This document shows positions 48,601 to 60,058 of a DNA stretch of 64,000 nucleotides, piece by piece. The stretch comes from Cardiocondyla obscurior (lineage: Eukaryota; Arthropoda; Insecta; Hymenoptera; Formicidae). The stretch is taken from the NCBI RefSeq assembly GCF_019399895.1, contig NC_091879.1:3241001-3305000 (forward strand), in the 5' to 3' direction. How positions within the stretch are numbered: the stretch's first letter is position 1; every line of letters begins with the position of its first letter. A program made the translations under genes and the position numbers. Below the pieces are notes generated by a model. The model was not told the DNA's origin, ran no database searches, and saw only the letters and a program-made list of their open reading frames with translations.

Positions 48601-51352
48601 GTGTTTTCTTATTTATTTCGTCTTTTTATCATTAATTGTAAAAATAATCTGTGACATTTCTGATCCATCTATATATAATTGTGTACACAATTTTGTCTAA
48701 ATTTCTTTTTTCTCATTTTAGGAATTCCTGGAGTACCTAAAACAGCGTAAAATCATCCTCACTCGTCTTAAGGACGAGGACATAATTTCTCTTTATGAAG
48801 ATCGTTTTTCCACCACTGTAAAATCGTCTATTTCGGATTCTATTGATAGCCAATCTCTCACCGACCCTTTCACCGAAGAAAAGTGTTTAGATTGTGATTA
48901 TTGTTTCAAAACCTTCTCCAACCGTGATACTTTTGAAGAACATCTCAAGTCTCACGATTATCGTATTCTCCATTGCTGTGATGACTGTGGTGAAGAATTT
49001 CAATCCAACAAAGCAAAAAAGAATCACAATGTAATTTGTGTGAAGAAATTAATTTGTAAGTATTGTAGCATAATTTTGGATTCTCGAGGGAAAAAACGTC
49101 AACATGAACAAAAACATATTGATTCCCTTTACGGTCAACTGTGCGAAATTTGTGGCGAAAGATTCAAACATCAGGGAACTTTGGATCAACATTTAAAAAC
49201 GCAACATACGAGTTTAGATAAGACTCATCAATGTCCAAAGTGTCCGAAAAAATTTGCTTTCAAGCAAAAATTGAGCTTTCATTTAAAATCTGTTCATACA
49301 ACGTTAAGAGCGTATCTTTGCGAGGACTGTGGGGCAGATTTTAAGAATCCCGCCAGTTTGAGACATCACAGAATCAGAAAACATCAACCGATTGGAAATA
49401 AAAGAGAATGTCAAGTTTGCAGGAAATTGGTACCGTTTTACAGTTTGTCAAAACACATGCATACGCATAAAGCTTACAGTATCCAGTGTCCACATTGCGA
49501 GAAAATGTTTAAAAATAGCTCAACTTTAAAGCAACATGTAAGAATTCATGAAGATCAAAGACAGTATCGCTGTGACACCTGTGGCGTTGGATTTAATCGG
49601 AGAGATGGTTTGAGGCTGCATATGAGAGTGCATGAAAAAACTGATAGTAGAGGTTTGAAAGAATGTTCTTGCCAAGTTTGTGGAGAAAAGTTTCCAAACC
49701 ATTCGACTTTGGTGATTCATAGAAATAGAGTACACAAGGACGGGAGGCAATATACGTGTCGCATTTGTAACAGGTCAATGATTTCAACGAGATCGCTTGA
49801 ATGGCACATGTCGCATATTCATAACGAATCAATGCCAGGTAATTATTTTTACTCTCTAACTTTTCTTAATTGGAATTTTCTACATTAAATTCTACATGTT
49901 CGCACCCTACAAATAACTACACTATAAATAAATACACACAAATATGTATATACATATACAATAATAACGATAATCTGCCCTGATAGGTATTATCCGTGAC
50001 GAATCTGATTTACCTGAAAAGAAACGAGTTTCTTGCTATCATTGTAAAAAAACCTTTAAAACGGAACTAATTCTTCGCACACATATAAAAAATACGCACA
50101 TGGAAAAGGATCCATTGAAATGCACCGATTGTGAGGCTATTTTCACATCTGAAGTGCGTCTACGTCATCATATGATGGTCGTGCATAATCATCTCGAGGG
50201 TACTTTGGCATGCCCTCATTGTCCTAAACGATTTGTCAACCAATTAAGGCTCAAAACTCACATGATTTCCCATTCTGAAGAAAGACCATATACCTGCGAA
50301 ATCTGTGGTTTTAATTTAAAAACAAAGATCCAACTGATTAAGCATCATCAAAATCGACACAGCGATGAGAGACCTTTGCAGTGCAAGTAAATGGATTATT
50401 ATTATTTTAATAATTTACTTTTTTTAAAATTCCGAACATGAATGCTTAGCCGAGATTATTTTAGATTAGAAAATAATCACGTTTTAGCATTTTAAAATTA
50501 ACATTTTCCTAATTGTATTTTATATTAATTTATTGATTCAATAATTATCAGGTACTGTCCTTGGCGATGCAAGCAAGTGAGCGCTCTAGTTTGTCACGAG
50601 CGTACACATACCAATGAACGTCCATATTCGTGCAGTGTGTGCCGGCAACGCTTTAAATATCTCGGCGACAAGAACAAGCACGAACGTCGTCATGAGAGCC
50701 TCGGTGGTTCAGGTTTCAAGCGTATCGTACCTGGCAGAAATGTCAAATCGAAGGAATGTCAACCACGCATCGATGAATTTTCTGGATCAGAAGAGCAGAT
50801 CTCGATTCAGAGTTCGCCAAATCGACAAAACATTAAAGTAATGGAGGACGATGAGCAATACGACGACCAACAGGAAGGACAAATAAAGTTTGGAAATCAA
50901 GAAGACTACAGACAAGCGGTTTACGATCAGGTACTTTCGCCTTCATATTTTTAGATTCTATTACTATCGAAACAAGGAGATTACTGAAAGTGGCATTAAG
51001 ATAATTGCATTTCAACATAACTGTATAACTAGCGAATTAATTTTTTTTTCAGGAGTATGAAGAAACATCGAGAGAAGCATCGGAAGCCACCGAAGTAATT
51101 ATGAATATGGAGGATTCCACAGTGTACACGGAGGAAGTTACGGCCGATAATATAGAGTCTGGCGTCGAAATCATGACAGATGAAATGATAACGAATGATA
51201 TTCTACAGTCTGGGACTACTGTGATGCATCTACAACATCACAATTCTTCGAGAGAGATTCAAGTGATACCAGTAATGCTATCTCTACCTGACTTGTCTGA
51301 TGCGGCTGAAGTTAATCTCTCTGGCAATGCTTCAATCATGTATAACAATTAA
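45688..51352 (+). CDS. ZAD-domain C2H2 zinc-finger protein with acidic linker and about 17 fingers
   Basis: Eight exons: 45688-45999, 46147-46417, 46626-47488, 47813-48565, 48722-49838, 49987-50386, 50552-50930 and 51053-51352. They give 1464 aa with consistent phases. The ZAD (about residues 92-172) starts RYCRTCAGLKLPLVDIFGAQ and has the second Cys pair in TQMCFDCICDLR. ZAD is an arthropod dimerisation module of transcription factors. Residues 200-720 are disordered, with long Asp/Glu/Asn runs (near 46936-47120) and a Gly/Asp run (48223-48320). From about residue 790 to 1300 I count 17 C2H2 or C2HC fingers in two blocks, for example CEICGERFKHQGTLDQHLKT and CPHCPKRFVNQLRLKTHMIS. An acidic tail follows. 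It is presumably a sequence-specific nuclear DNA-binding protein; targets are unknown and no specific orthologue is named. Poly(A) signals lie at 51665-51670 and 51987-51992. Confidence 0.9.
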
Positions 51353-52363
51353 ATTTGGCTTTGTCGATAGTGTTTTCTATATCTTGAACGTACTTGTTAA
51401 ATATTCCTTCTTGCACCTTTAAGACGTTTAATCTTGTTTAAATTTTGTTGATTAAGAAAACAATAGTTAAATTCTACCACAGGGATATTCTGTAAAAGAT
51501 ACACCTTCATCTTCTCTTTTTTTAATTAATTTTATAAGAAACCTAGCGAGTTAGCAATATTTTGTAACAAAACAAGTAATCAAAGAAACTGGACGAATAC
51601 CTGTTTTGAAGATAATTCTTGTAAGATTGCATATATCGAATATTAGAGATTATATAGTATGCGGAATAAAAACAGATTTTGATAGAGAATAAATTAGAAA
51701 ATAACTTTTGTTTAATTTTTTTTTAGAAATAAAAATATTTCCTAAAGCATTCATTATTGGAAAAGAACTTTGTTGAAGTAGTAAGATATACAAAATTTCA
51801 ATATTAAATTTTGATTTTCATTAAAAATTATAAGACGTGTAAAAAAAAAAAAAAAAAAGAATTGCGAAAAAGACTCTGGAAAATGCTTGTTTTACAAAAT
51901 AGCGCGATATATTATGTAAATTATTTTGTATAAATCACCGGTGAGAGCGTAATGTGTGCATGTGTGTGTATGTGAGATGCATGTTAAATAAATCACTGAA
52001 TCGTTATTTTAATCGCCGTCAATCTTCATAGAAATTACATTGTATGTTTATTTCTTTGTAATAAAAATCGCTTATCCATTTTATGTTCGCATTTCTTGCA
52101 TTTTTTTTCTATTCCTTCCTTTAATGTAGAAAATCATATAATTGCTACTCTATTAGCTATCATTTTACGTTACTAGAACAAATCATGCGCACGCTTCGCG
52201 TGCGCTATTTTTTAAAAGGTCCTAATTCGTGCGCGTCATTATAATTGGGGGCATTAATTTTTTATAATTTTTATTTAATAATTACAATTGAGTAACCTAT
52301 GATCGATGACGGGTTGTTGGTTCAAGAGACCTAATTACGAACTACGAAAAAAAATCTTGAAAC
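51353..52363 (+). other. 3' UTR of the ZAD zinc-finger gene and short spacer
   Basis: Two AATAAA signals (51665-51670, 51987-51992) indicate that the 3' UTR ends around 51.7 or 52.0 kb. The following AT-rich spacer to 52363 shows no gene. Confidence 0.6.
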
Positions 52364-52728
52364 TTACCAATCTGCATGAGCTTCAGCGGAGTTGTGAAAT
52401 TCTGCCGGTGTCTGTAACATAAAAAGAAATATATCAATGTAGACACGTTCATTAAATTAAAAAATTAATGAAAAAAAAGGTTAAAGTTTTTATTTAATAA
52501 ATATTTTATTTAAAAAAATTTATGCTTACCTAAAAGTTGCTCCGCCGATGTATGATACCCTTCCTGGGCCTGCTCCTCCTCTCAGATGGGACGTCGTGAC
52601 GAGTCCTCCTTCCGCGCACAAGTCACTCTCGAACGCGACCGTGATTCTACATTCGCGAAAATTATTGATCACTTGCGCGCGATATTTTTCGACACCTGAA
52701 AAAGAAAATCCTGAAAACAAGTTACTGG
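52364..52728 (-). repeat. Tandem exon-like cassette, unit 1
   Basis: Read on the minus strand, a GC-richer exon-like block (52695-52530) starts after TTTTTCAG and ends ACTTTTAG|GTAAGCAT. An AT-rich intron-like stretch of about 120 bp follows. Then comes a 44-nt block (52411-52368) bounded by TTACAG and G|GTAAGT, containing ACAACTCCGCTGAAGCTCAT. Unit 2 repeats the same order of blocks about 365 bp further along. The frames carry stops or differ by indels between units, so coding is doubtful. Confidence 0.7.
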
Positions 52729-52729
52729 C

Positions 52730-53030
52730 TTACCGATCTGCATGAGCGTCAGCGGAGTTGTAGATTTCTGCCGGTGGCTGTAACATAAAAAGAAATATAT
52801 TAATGTAGACATGTATATCGGTTTAAAAAATTAATAAAAAAAAAGTAGAGGAAATCTTTTAATAAAGATTTTATTTGAGAAATTAATGCTTACCTAAAAG
52901 TTGCTCCGCCGATGCATGATGCCTCCTGGTGGGCCTGCTCATCCTCTCAGATGGGACGTGACGAGCCATCCTTCCGCGCACTGGACACTCGCGAACGCGT
53001 TCCCGTACAAAAGATAATCGTGATAAAGAC
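52730..53030 (-). repeat. Tandem exon-like cassette, unit 2
   Basis: A diverged copy of unit 1. The 44-nt block is 52777-52734 (TTACAG|...|GTAAGC). The longer block ends at 52894 with the same ACTTTTAG|GTAAGCAT donor. In this unit only, a frame begins at ATG 52969 (MARHVPSERMSRPTRRHHAS) and runs open into the donor. Unit 1 and the downstream copies lack the ATG or shift frame. Splice-site conservation with frame divergence points to a non-coding transcript or a transposon-derived exon. Confidence 0.65.
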
Positions 53031-53174
53031 GCCCGATAACTAACGGAACTCCCGAAACGACCGACGAACCAGCTACGGTTCGTATAATCACATATCGGCG
53101 TGCGGCACTTTTTCTCACTGCACTGCAGCGGAGTTCCTCTTGATCTGTAATAGTCTGTCTCCGCTGGGGCAGAA

Positions 53175-53636
53175 CACCCTTCCTGGGCCTCCTCCTCTTT
53201 TCAGATAGCACGTATCGAGTCTTTCCGCGCACTGGACATTCGCGAGATAGTCCATGACACTCCCGACCGTCTCAAATCTTCGAATACGATACGAGAAACA
53301 GGCTACGACGCACGAATGCCTCGACATTTTCGTTTCGAACTCGAACCGCGTGCTCGCCGTGACCTCTGTAGTACGCAGTGCACGAGTTACATAGTCTGTT
53401 ACCAACTCACGATCGGGCAATCGATGGAGCGCTGTGATTGGTCGGCGCGCTAGGGAAACTACGCGTCGACCAATCACAGCGTTTCACTAGATACACGTAC
53501 ACGATGATGAGCCGTGAGAGAACAAACGCGGATGCCTCGACGTCTTCGTCTCGAAATCGATTCTCTCCGCGTGGCCACGTATCCTCTCGTTAACAGTAGA
53601 ACGAGTCACGTAAGCCCGTTGCGAGCTCGCGATCAT
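53175..53636 (-). repeat. Duplicated promoter-like cassette, copy A
   Basis: About 460 bp highly similar to 59200-59714. Shared blocks are GCGCACTGGACATTCGCGAG, CGTGCTCGCCGTGACCTCTG and the CCAAT unit at 53430-53481 (CGCTGTGATTGGTC ... GACCAATCACAGCG). They also share GTCACGTAAGCCCGTTGCGA. It is GC-rich in an AT-rich setting. Compared with copy B it has only one 52-bp CCAAT unit where B has two in inverted order. An indel (GAGTTACATAG versus GAGTACATAG) breaks the longest minus-strand frame, arguing against coding. Confidence 0.85.
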
Positions 53637-55627
53637 TAACGAGTTCACAAAACCTATTCTTATTATTGGGTTGGTTCATTAACTTATTTTAAATGCAGGA
53701 AATGCAGTTAGAAAGAAGAGTTGTAACAATAGAATTTAAATCTTAATTTCACTATGTATTTTTGTATATTTTCCTATTTCTCGAAATTTTAAATTAATCT
53801 TTTTAAATATATAATCACTTTAAATGTAGAAAATATAATATAACACAGATTAAAAACCATGCAAGATTATGCCTATCAATACGTTACACTTACATAATTT
53901 GCTAATACTTATAATTTACAATGAAGGTGATAAGAGAACTCTGTTAATACATATTAAACTTTAGATAAGATATAATACATAACAAGAAAATGCATGGCTG
54001 TTTCTAATGTCACAGATTATTATTCAAACATTCATTCACTTTTTTCAGAAAGAAAAAGATTTTCTGAATAAAGCAACTAGAGAATGACTGATGTATGTAT
54101 CTAGTTTTATGCGCTTTTAACATATCTACAACTGAAAGGAAAAAATAGGAAGTTAAGTAAACATTGATGCAGATATATATTTACGGAATAGTTATATGTA
54201 TATTATACATTACATATTAATAAAGTTATTGTATGTAAGAGACAATTTACATATAGAAATTATGTTTTAAAATTTAAATAGGCCTTTGTAACCACAAATA
54301 TATAATTAAAATAATTTTATGTAATACGATTCGCACAATCATTTACAGTGAAATGTTAAGTTGTTATACGCGAATATAATTCTAGTATAATATAAAATTA
54401 AATGCGAATATTTTTAATGTTTGAATATGTGTTATTCCAACGAATGCAATAAAATATATTGAATATTCCGCGATTTAATTTGCTTAAATGTTTATGTTAA
54501 ATAAGTAAGTTTTACGTCGATTTATGTACATTTATATGTGCTTTAAAATATGCACCAGTGTACGTCAATACAAAACGACCGAATTCGCGATAAGTACGGT
54601 GTAATTACTATTTGATTTTATTAGTTGATAGGAAATTGTCTCAATGATAATTAGACATAAAATTAAGAAAATAGATTAAAAGTAACGGCTAAACTCACTT
54701 ATAATTGTTTTCATGAGACATATATATCTTTTATTTTGTACATTTATTTTTTTATTTGAGCAATTTTAATCTTGTTAAGATTATTTTGCTTTTTATTTAT
54801 TATTCTCGCTGTATTTGTATAGAAAATACCAAACTCTTCGTGCTTCGTCTGTACAAAATTAAATTTTGTACAAGTTTTATACACAATTGAATTACTGTGA
54901 ATATCGTATGATACACCCGAAAATATAATTCCACACAGCACAGAAAAAAAACTGCAAAAACACTGTAAAGATATTTTCTTGTAATATTATATATATTATT
55001 ATATTTATCGATATTTAAATTTTTCTCATGCAAGAAGCCAATATTACGAGAACAGAATTAAAGAACTTGTAATATTTTACTGTCTTTCTGTACAATGTCT
55101 TTACAAAATTGTAACGTTACTGCAATGTAATCGAAGGATCTGTGCTGCATGAAATCCAAATATGTCTAATTTGATATTAAGTTAAATGGCTTCTATAAAT
55201 GAAGTTTATCTAGCTTTCCGAATAAATATGATTATTTAATATTTTTCCAGTGAACGCGCAGATCTTTTTTATCATTTTCCTGATTTTATAAAAAATATTT
55301 TGAATTATATAACTATAAATTATATGCAAAGATAAAGATTGAGAAGTATTTGTTCCCAGTAAAATCGGAATGTTTTTTTCTTCTTACTTCGATGTCGAAA
55401 AGATAAAATTATTTTACCTTAACATTTTTCAATGGTTTTGATTAATTACAATAAAATTTTAAAATAAATTTATATTCGGAATCGCGCACTGATTTTATTT
55501 TAGCGTTATAAAGAAAGAGCCCGTTGCGATTTGTTTAAATGAGCAGAACTATATTGCTAATTAAATCTTAGTTAAGGCTTGTTAAAATTGACTTAATATC
55601 GCTTAAAAATCGAACTTTTATTAGTCA
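53637..55627. other. AT-rich region downstream of PAPSS
   Basis: No supported gene. The right part is the likely 3' UTR of PAPSS; minus-strand AATAAA occurs at 55617-55622 and 55494-55499. The rest is AT-rich sequence with short chance frames. Confidence 0.6.
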
Positions 55628-58552
55628 TTAATGGGTTGAAATTGAATTTTTTTCTAAACTTTGGTAATATTGCACGAGTACTTGCCATGCTTTAGGTGCC
55701 ATAAACCCATTCGGAGGATTCTGACCTGTCTTTGCTAATTCTGCAATAAAATAATTAAACGTATTAAGCGACTATGTATGTACTACAAAGATTATAATTT
55801 CGAAAATTTTAGCTTATTATCAAACCTTCCAATTGTTTTAAGAACATTTTGAGAAAAACGCACGCAATAATTTAAATAATTTTGTAATTTAAAAATTGTT
55901 TTTGTATTTTAATTTTTATTGTTCTATTATTTTATTTTTAATTTGTTTTTTGCTTTTTGCTATTTTGCTTTTATTTATTTTTTACTTATTATTTATTAAT
56001 TGCTTTATCCGTTTCGTTTATGTAGAATATATAAATTTACGCACCCACATGCATAATAAAATAGATAGAAATAGTGTTGTTAAAAATACTTTGATTAAAA
56101 ATCACTCACCTCGCATTTTTGTTCCCGAGATAAACTCGAAGTCTTGCTTTCGTTCGGGTTCAAAGAATGCCATTTTAGCATTCCGTGTATCATAAGCGGC
56201 TACTTTAAAAGGAATGATTTCAAGATTATCAAGACCTCGGGCCATCGAAAGCACCCTTGCGCCGTGCGTGGGATCATACAGATTGCCATCAGGTGTAGCG
56301 TCTTTGTTTGGATGAGGTATTCCAGCAGGATCTCTACCTACGATATAGAAATTGGCGCCGGCGTTCATCCTGGCTTTTGCATGCCATTGTACCTATATTA
56401 AGAGGCAACAACGTGAAACTCATTTACGTTACTTGTAACAAAAACAATTTTTAATTATGAGCTAATAAAGCAAAAGAAAAAATTAAAGGTACAACTAAAA
56501 TAAAATTTGATTTACCTCAATCGGTCCAGCGTACATCATTGGGCTGGGAAAAATAGCCAGTAACGTCGAATTACAATCTAGCACACCCTCGTCTAAAACG
56601 GCCTTATGCTGCAAGATCCTAGTATATAAAGATACATCATCTTCCTTAGTCCAGCCACCCAGGGGATGTAACAATAACACAGGATTTTTGAAACCACGTT
56701 CTTCTAACAGTCGTTTCTTTGTGTCCTTTAGAAGAAGCGGAAAAATTAAACGCATTTTTCGACTTTTTTTCATTGACATAAAAGTTATTAAAAAATTTTT
56801 TTTCGAAAGAATAATATACCTGCATGAGCAACGCATGTCCATTGTGAATGGGATTTCTCAGTTGAAAAGCGAATACAGCGTCGGCCTTCATTTTCCGGCA
56901 TTTGATACGAATCTCATTTGGTGTAAGTCTATACTTGTCCAACCCATCGTGCCATTTAATTTTTTCTAAGACTTCAAGATCACCACCCATTAACCAATCT
57001 CCAGAATCATAAATCATCCTGACATAGGGATGGCCTAAATTATTGGTACCAAACTGCCAACTGCAGCGCTCCTCTTTTCGATGGTAATAAAATTCTGGTC
57101 TCCGTAAAATGGCCAAAGCTTTTTGTTTGTATGTGAGAGTTACAGCGAGAGAATTTTCCAAGCGTTTCTTATCAGCGGTGCTTATCGCAAGGACAATTGG
57201 TACAGATTGGTTTACTTCTTTGGCATCTTCAAACAAACACCGCAAATGTTGAGCCTTGAAAAAGATAAATTACAATATACGATTCTATATACGTTATACG
57301 ATATATACGAATATACGATAAGGGATAAATAGGTCAAATCGCGCTAATTAATTTTCAAATATACAATATAATATGTATAATAACCGTGCGCGATAGATTG
57401 CGCTCCACATTGCTTTAAAGAGCACACCTGAAGATATTGATGTTCTCTCATGAAGCCCTTTAACGGTGATGCCCATCCTTCTGCAAGAACTTGCACCCAC
57501 TGTACATCTAATTCACTAATCTCGACGCTCTGCAGAGTTTCAGCTTCCATTTTCGCAGAAGCAAGTCTGGATTCCGGTATAAAGAGTTCCTTAATTAAAT
57601 TTGATTTTTTGTCGGCTAGTTGCGGAATAATGCGATGCTTTTCTAAAAACTCAATTACAGTCGAAGCAGACTCTTCGGGCGTGCAATCCTCGGTCTTGAC
57701 AATTAAATCCGGTTTCGTCGGTCTCTCGTACGTTTGATCGATACCCGTAAAACCTTTAATAGTACCTTGTCGCGCTTTTTTGTAAAGGCCTTTAGTGTCG
57801 CGTGCCTCGCAAATTTGCAAAGGTGTATCTACAAACACCTCGAAAAAAGGCAAATCAGCCTCTTTATGAATTTGTCTTGCCATTTGTCTATCTTCTTCGA
57901 AAGGCGATACAAAGCTGCAGAGACAAATCTGTCCACTATCGGCAAAAAGCTTTGCTACTTCGGCCACTCTTCGAATATTTTCTTTTCTGTCTTGTTTACT
58001 GAAAGTCAAGTTACTGTTTAGACCGCTTCTGACATTGTCACCATCTAGGCCGTAAGCTGGAATACCGTGATTCACTAAGATAGCTTCCATCTGGAAAGAG
58101 ATGGAGGTTTTGCCGGCACCAGAGAGACCAGTTAGCCATACCGTGCAGCCTCGAAAGCCTCTAACATTCCCGATTGCTTGTCCCCGCTTGGCTCTGGACA
58201 CATGATGCACTTGCTCCGACACATTCGCGCAGATCTAAAAAATAATTTACTGTGTCAAATTTAACAAATCTTATAATTTTAAAAAGCTTTGCTTTCCGAG
58301 AAATTAGAAACGACGACGGGAGAAAATGATACGAACCATTATCTTTTTATTCGGTGGCGAAGAGCCGCTTTGTTCGGCGTTACTCGACGACATCATTACG
58401 GCTACTGACAGTTGCAGCCTACGTTGGCTACGGCTGTTATACTTATACTGTTCTCTACGTGGCACGAGCATGTATGTATGTACATACGTAAGTGGGATTT
58501 ATCTTAAACACCATCGAACGGTGATAACGGATGACGTTTTGTGACGTACCAT
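55628..58552 (-). CDS. Papss: Bifunctional 3'-phosphoadenosine 5'-phosphosulfate synthase (APS kinase + ATP sulfurylase)
   Basis: Exons are 58234-57428, 57254-56820, 56725-56516, 56392-56110 and 55740-55628, preceded by a proposed first exon ending at 58550. The total is 616 aa (human PAPSS1: 624). Exon 2 opens in phase 0 without an ATG. The best start is an ATG forming the last three bases of a leader exon (58552-58550, ATG|GTACGT), so M joins ICANVSEQVHHVSRAKRG. The APS kinase P-loop GLSGAGKT is at about 37-44, followed by GLDGDNVRSGLNSNL and FVDTPLQICEARD. ATP sulfurylase follows, with QLRNPIHNGHALLMQ (about 401-415), GGWTKEDDV, FYIVGRDPAGIPHP and the C-terminal FMAPKAWQVL. The enzyme makes PAPS, the universal sulfate donor, from sulfate and ATP. 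It is divergent from SUCLG2; duplicated cassettes flank it on both sides. Confidence 0.94.
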
Positions 58553-59159
58553 GTTGCTCAGAATTTAAACGCAGCTTAACCGCGCGAGTGCTTTTCCTGT
58601 TATATATCCACGAAACACACATCCCGTGTCAAGAATTGCAGATTGTCTAGTGCTAATTGCCAATTACAAATTGATACTCTCGACCTCGAGGCTCGAGGAT
58701 CTGATCCTGATCGCACACAACATGTATTACCTTTTTTATTAATCTTTTAAGTTTGTTTAAAACAACTGTAAATATACTGTGTAATATTCAACTTATTTTT
58801 CTTTTACACTGTAATTTCATATATTTCTTGTGCGTAGAATACACATTTTAAAGAACAAAATTGTCACTCCCGATCTAAACACTCGAGTGCTGAATACGTG
58901 TTTAAGGTTAGGAAAACTGCTGGATCCAACCATCCAACCCGCCGTTATGCAATGCGGCAGAATTTTTTACCAATTAGATTTATTTCTTATTGCGGTAAAT
59001 TTATTATAAATTAAAAAAATAAAACGTGGTTAGGTCGTACTTGAAAAAATTATATACGATCATGTACGAATTTTATTTGAAACGTATATTGTATGATAAA
59101 AAAAATCCTGTAAAACTTTTTAATGAAGTATATTGTATTTAATTAAAAAAAATTCATGC
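58553..59159. promoter_or_regulatory. PAPSS upstream region
   Basis: About 600 bp between the proposed PAPSS start and cassette copy B. It is GC-mixed near the leader (58553-58720) and AT-rich from 58740 onward. Core promoter elements were not identified with confidence. Confidence 0.4.
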
Positions 59160-59714
59160 TTACCTAAAAGTTGCTCCACCGAAGTATGATGCCTGTCTGA
59201 GGTCTACTCCTCCTCTCAGGTAGCACGTGTCGAGTCATCCTTTCGCGCACTGAACACTCGCGAGATAGTCCACGACACTCCCGACCGTCTCAAATTCTCG
59301 AATTCGACACAAGAAACAAGCTACGACGCACGGATGCCTCGACATTTCGTTTCGAACTCGAACCGCGTGCTCGCCGTGACCTCTGTAGTACGCAGTGCAC
59401 GAGTACATAGTCTGTTACCAACTCACGATCGGGCAATCGATGGAGCGCTGTGATTGGTCGGCGCGCTAGGGAAACTACGCGTCGACCAATCACAGCGTTC
59501 TAGTAAAACGCTGTGATTGGTCGACGCGTAGTTTTCCTAGCGCGCCGACCAATCACAGCGTTTCACTAGATACACGTACACGATGATGAGCCGTGAGAGA
59601 ACAAACGCGGATGCCTCGACGTCTTCGTCTCGAAACCGATGCTCTCCGCGTGGCCGCGTATCCTCTCGTTTGCAGTAGAACGAGTCACGTAAGCCCGTTG
59701 CGAGCTCGCGATCA
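59160..59714 (-). repeat. Duplicated promoter-like cassette, copy B
   Basis: This matches copy A (53175-53636) and, at its left end, the exon-like ends of units 1 and 2 (ACTTTTAG|GTAAGCAT, donor at 59163). Order on the minus strand: CCAAT palindrome, GC-rich body, then the conserved donor. That is the order expected of a promoter followed by a first exon. Homology to copy A ends at about 59714 (GCGAGCTCGCGATCA), where the SUCLG2 5' region begins with GGAAGGAA repeats. Confidence 0.85.
59446..59560. promoter_or_regulatory. Nested palindrome with four CCAAT (NF-Y-type) boxes
   Basis: Two 52-bp arms (59446-59497 and 59509-59560) are inverted copies with one mismatch, separated by 11 nt. Each arm is itself nearly palindromic at its ends (CGCTGTGATTGGTC ... 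GACCAATCACAGCG). There are thus four GACCAATCA sites, matching the extended NF-Y consensus, two in each orientation. The structure could extrude as a cruciform. It lies about 500 bp upstream of SUCLG2 and 900 bp upstream of PAPSS. Confidence 0.85.
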
Positions 59715-60058
59715 GGTCCATGGAGCGAAAGGAAGGAAAGGAAGGAAGGAAGGATAAGGAAATAAGGATTACTTTTGGAATGATAAAATTAGCTAAACAA
59801 ATAGAAAACCACTGGCACCACTGCCATCACAGTTCAGGTCAGTGGTCCGTGGCGGTTGGTGGTGGTTCGCGATAACCGGCTGTTTAGTCATCGTGTCGGA
59901 TTGTGTTAACAATGCTGAGATAACGACATTGATTGCAACATTCATCTGCGAATGCAAACGGGAATTGTCATCCGAAACTATCAGCACCGATCGCGATTGA
60001 AGGCGGCGAGATTAATAGCCTTAATTTTTCTCCTATTCACGACTTTCGAAGGTTAGCC
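59715..60058 (+). promoter_or_regulatory. SUCLG2 5' region
   Basis: A (GGAA)n-type run at 59724-59762 is followed by a moderately GC-rich leader to the ATG at 60059. The upstream frame stays open, but no in-frame ATG precedes 60059. Confidence 0.45.

Noticed and set aside
53115..53477. 120-codon minus-strand frame in cassette copy A
   Set aside because: It has no ATG start, runs through the CCAAT module and is broken by an indel in copy B, so coding is unlikely.
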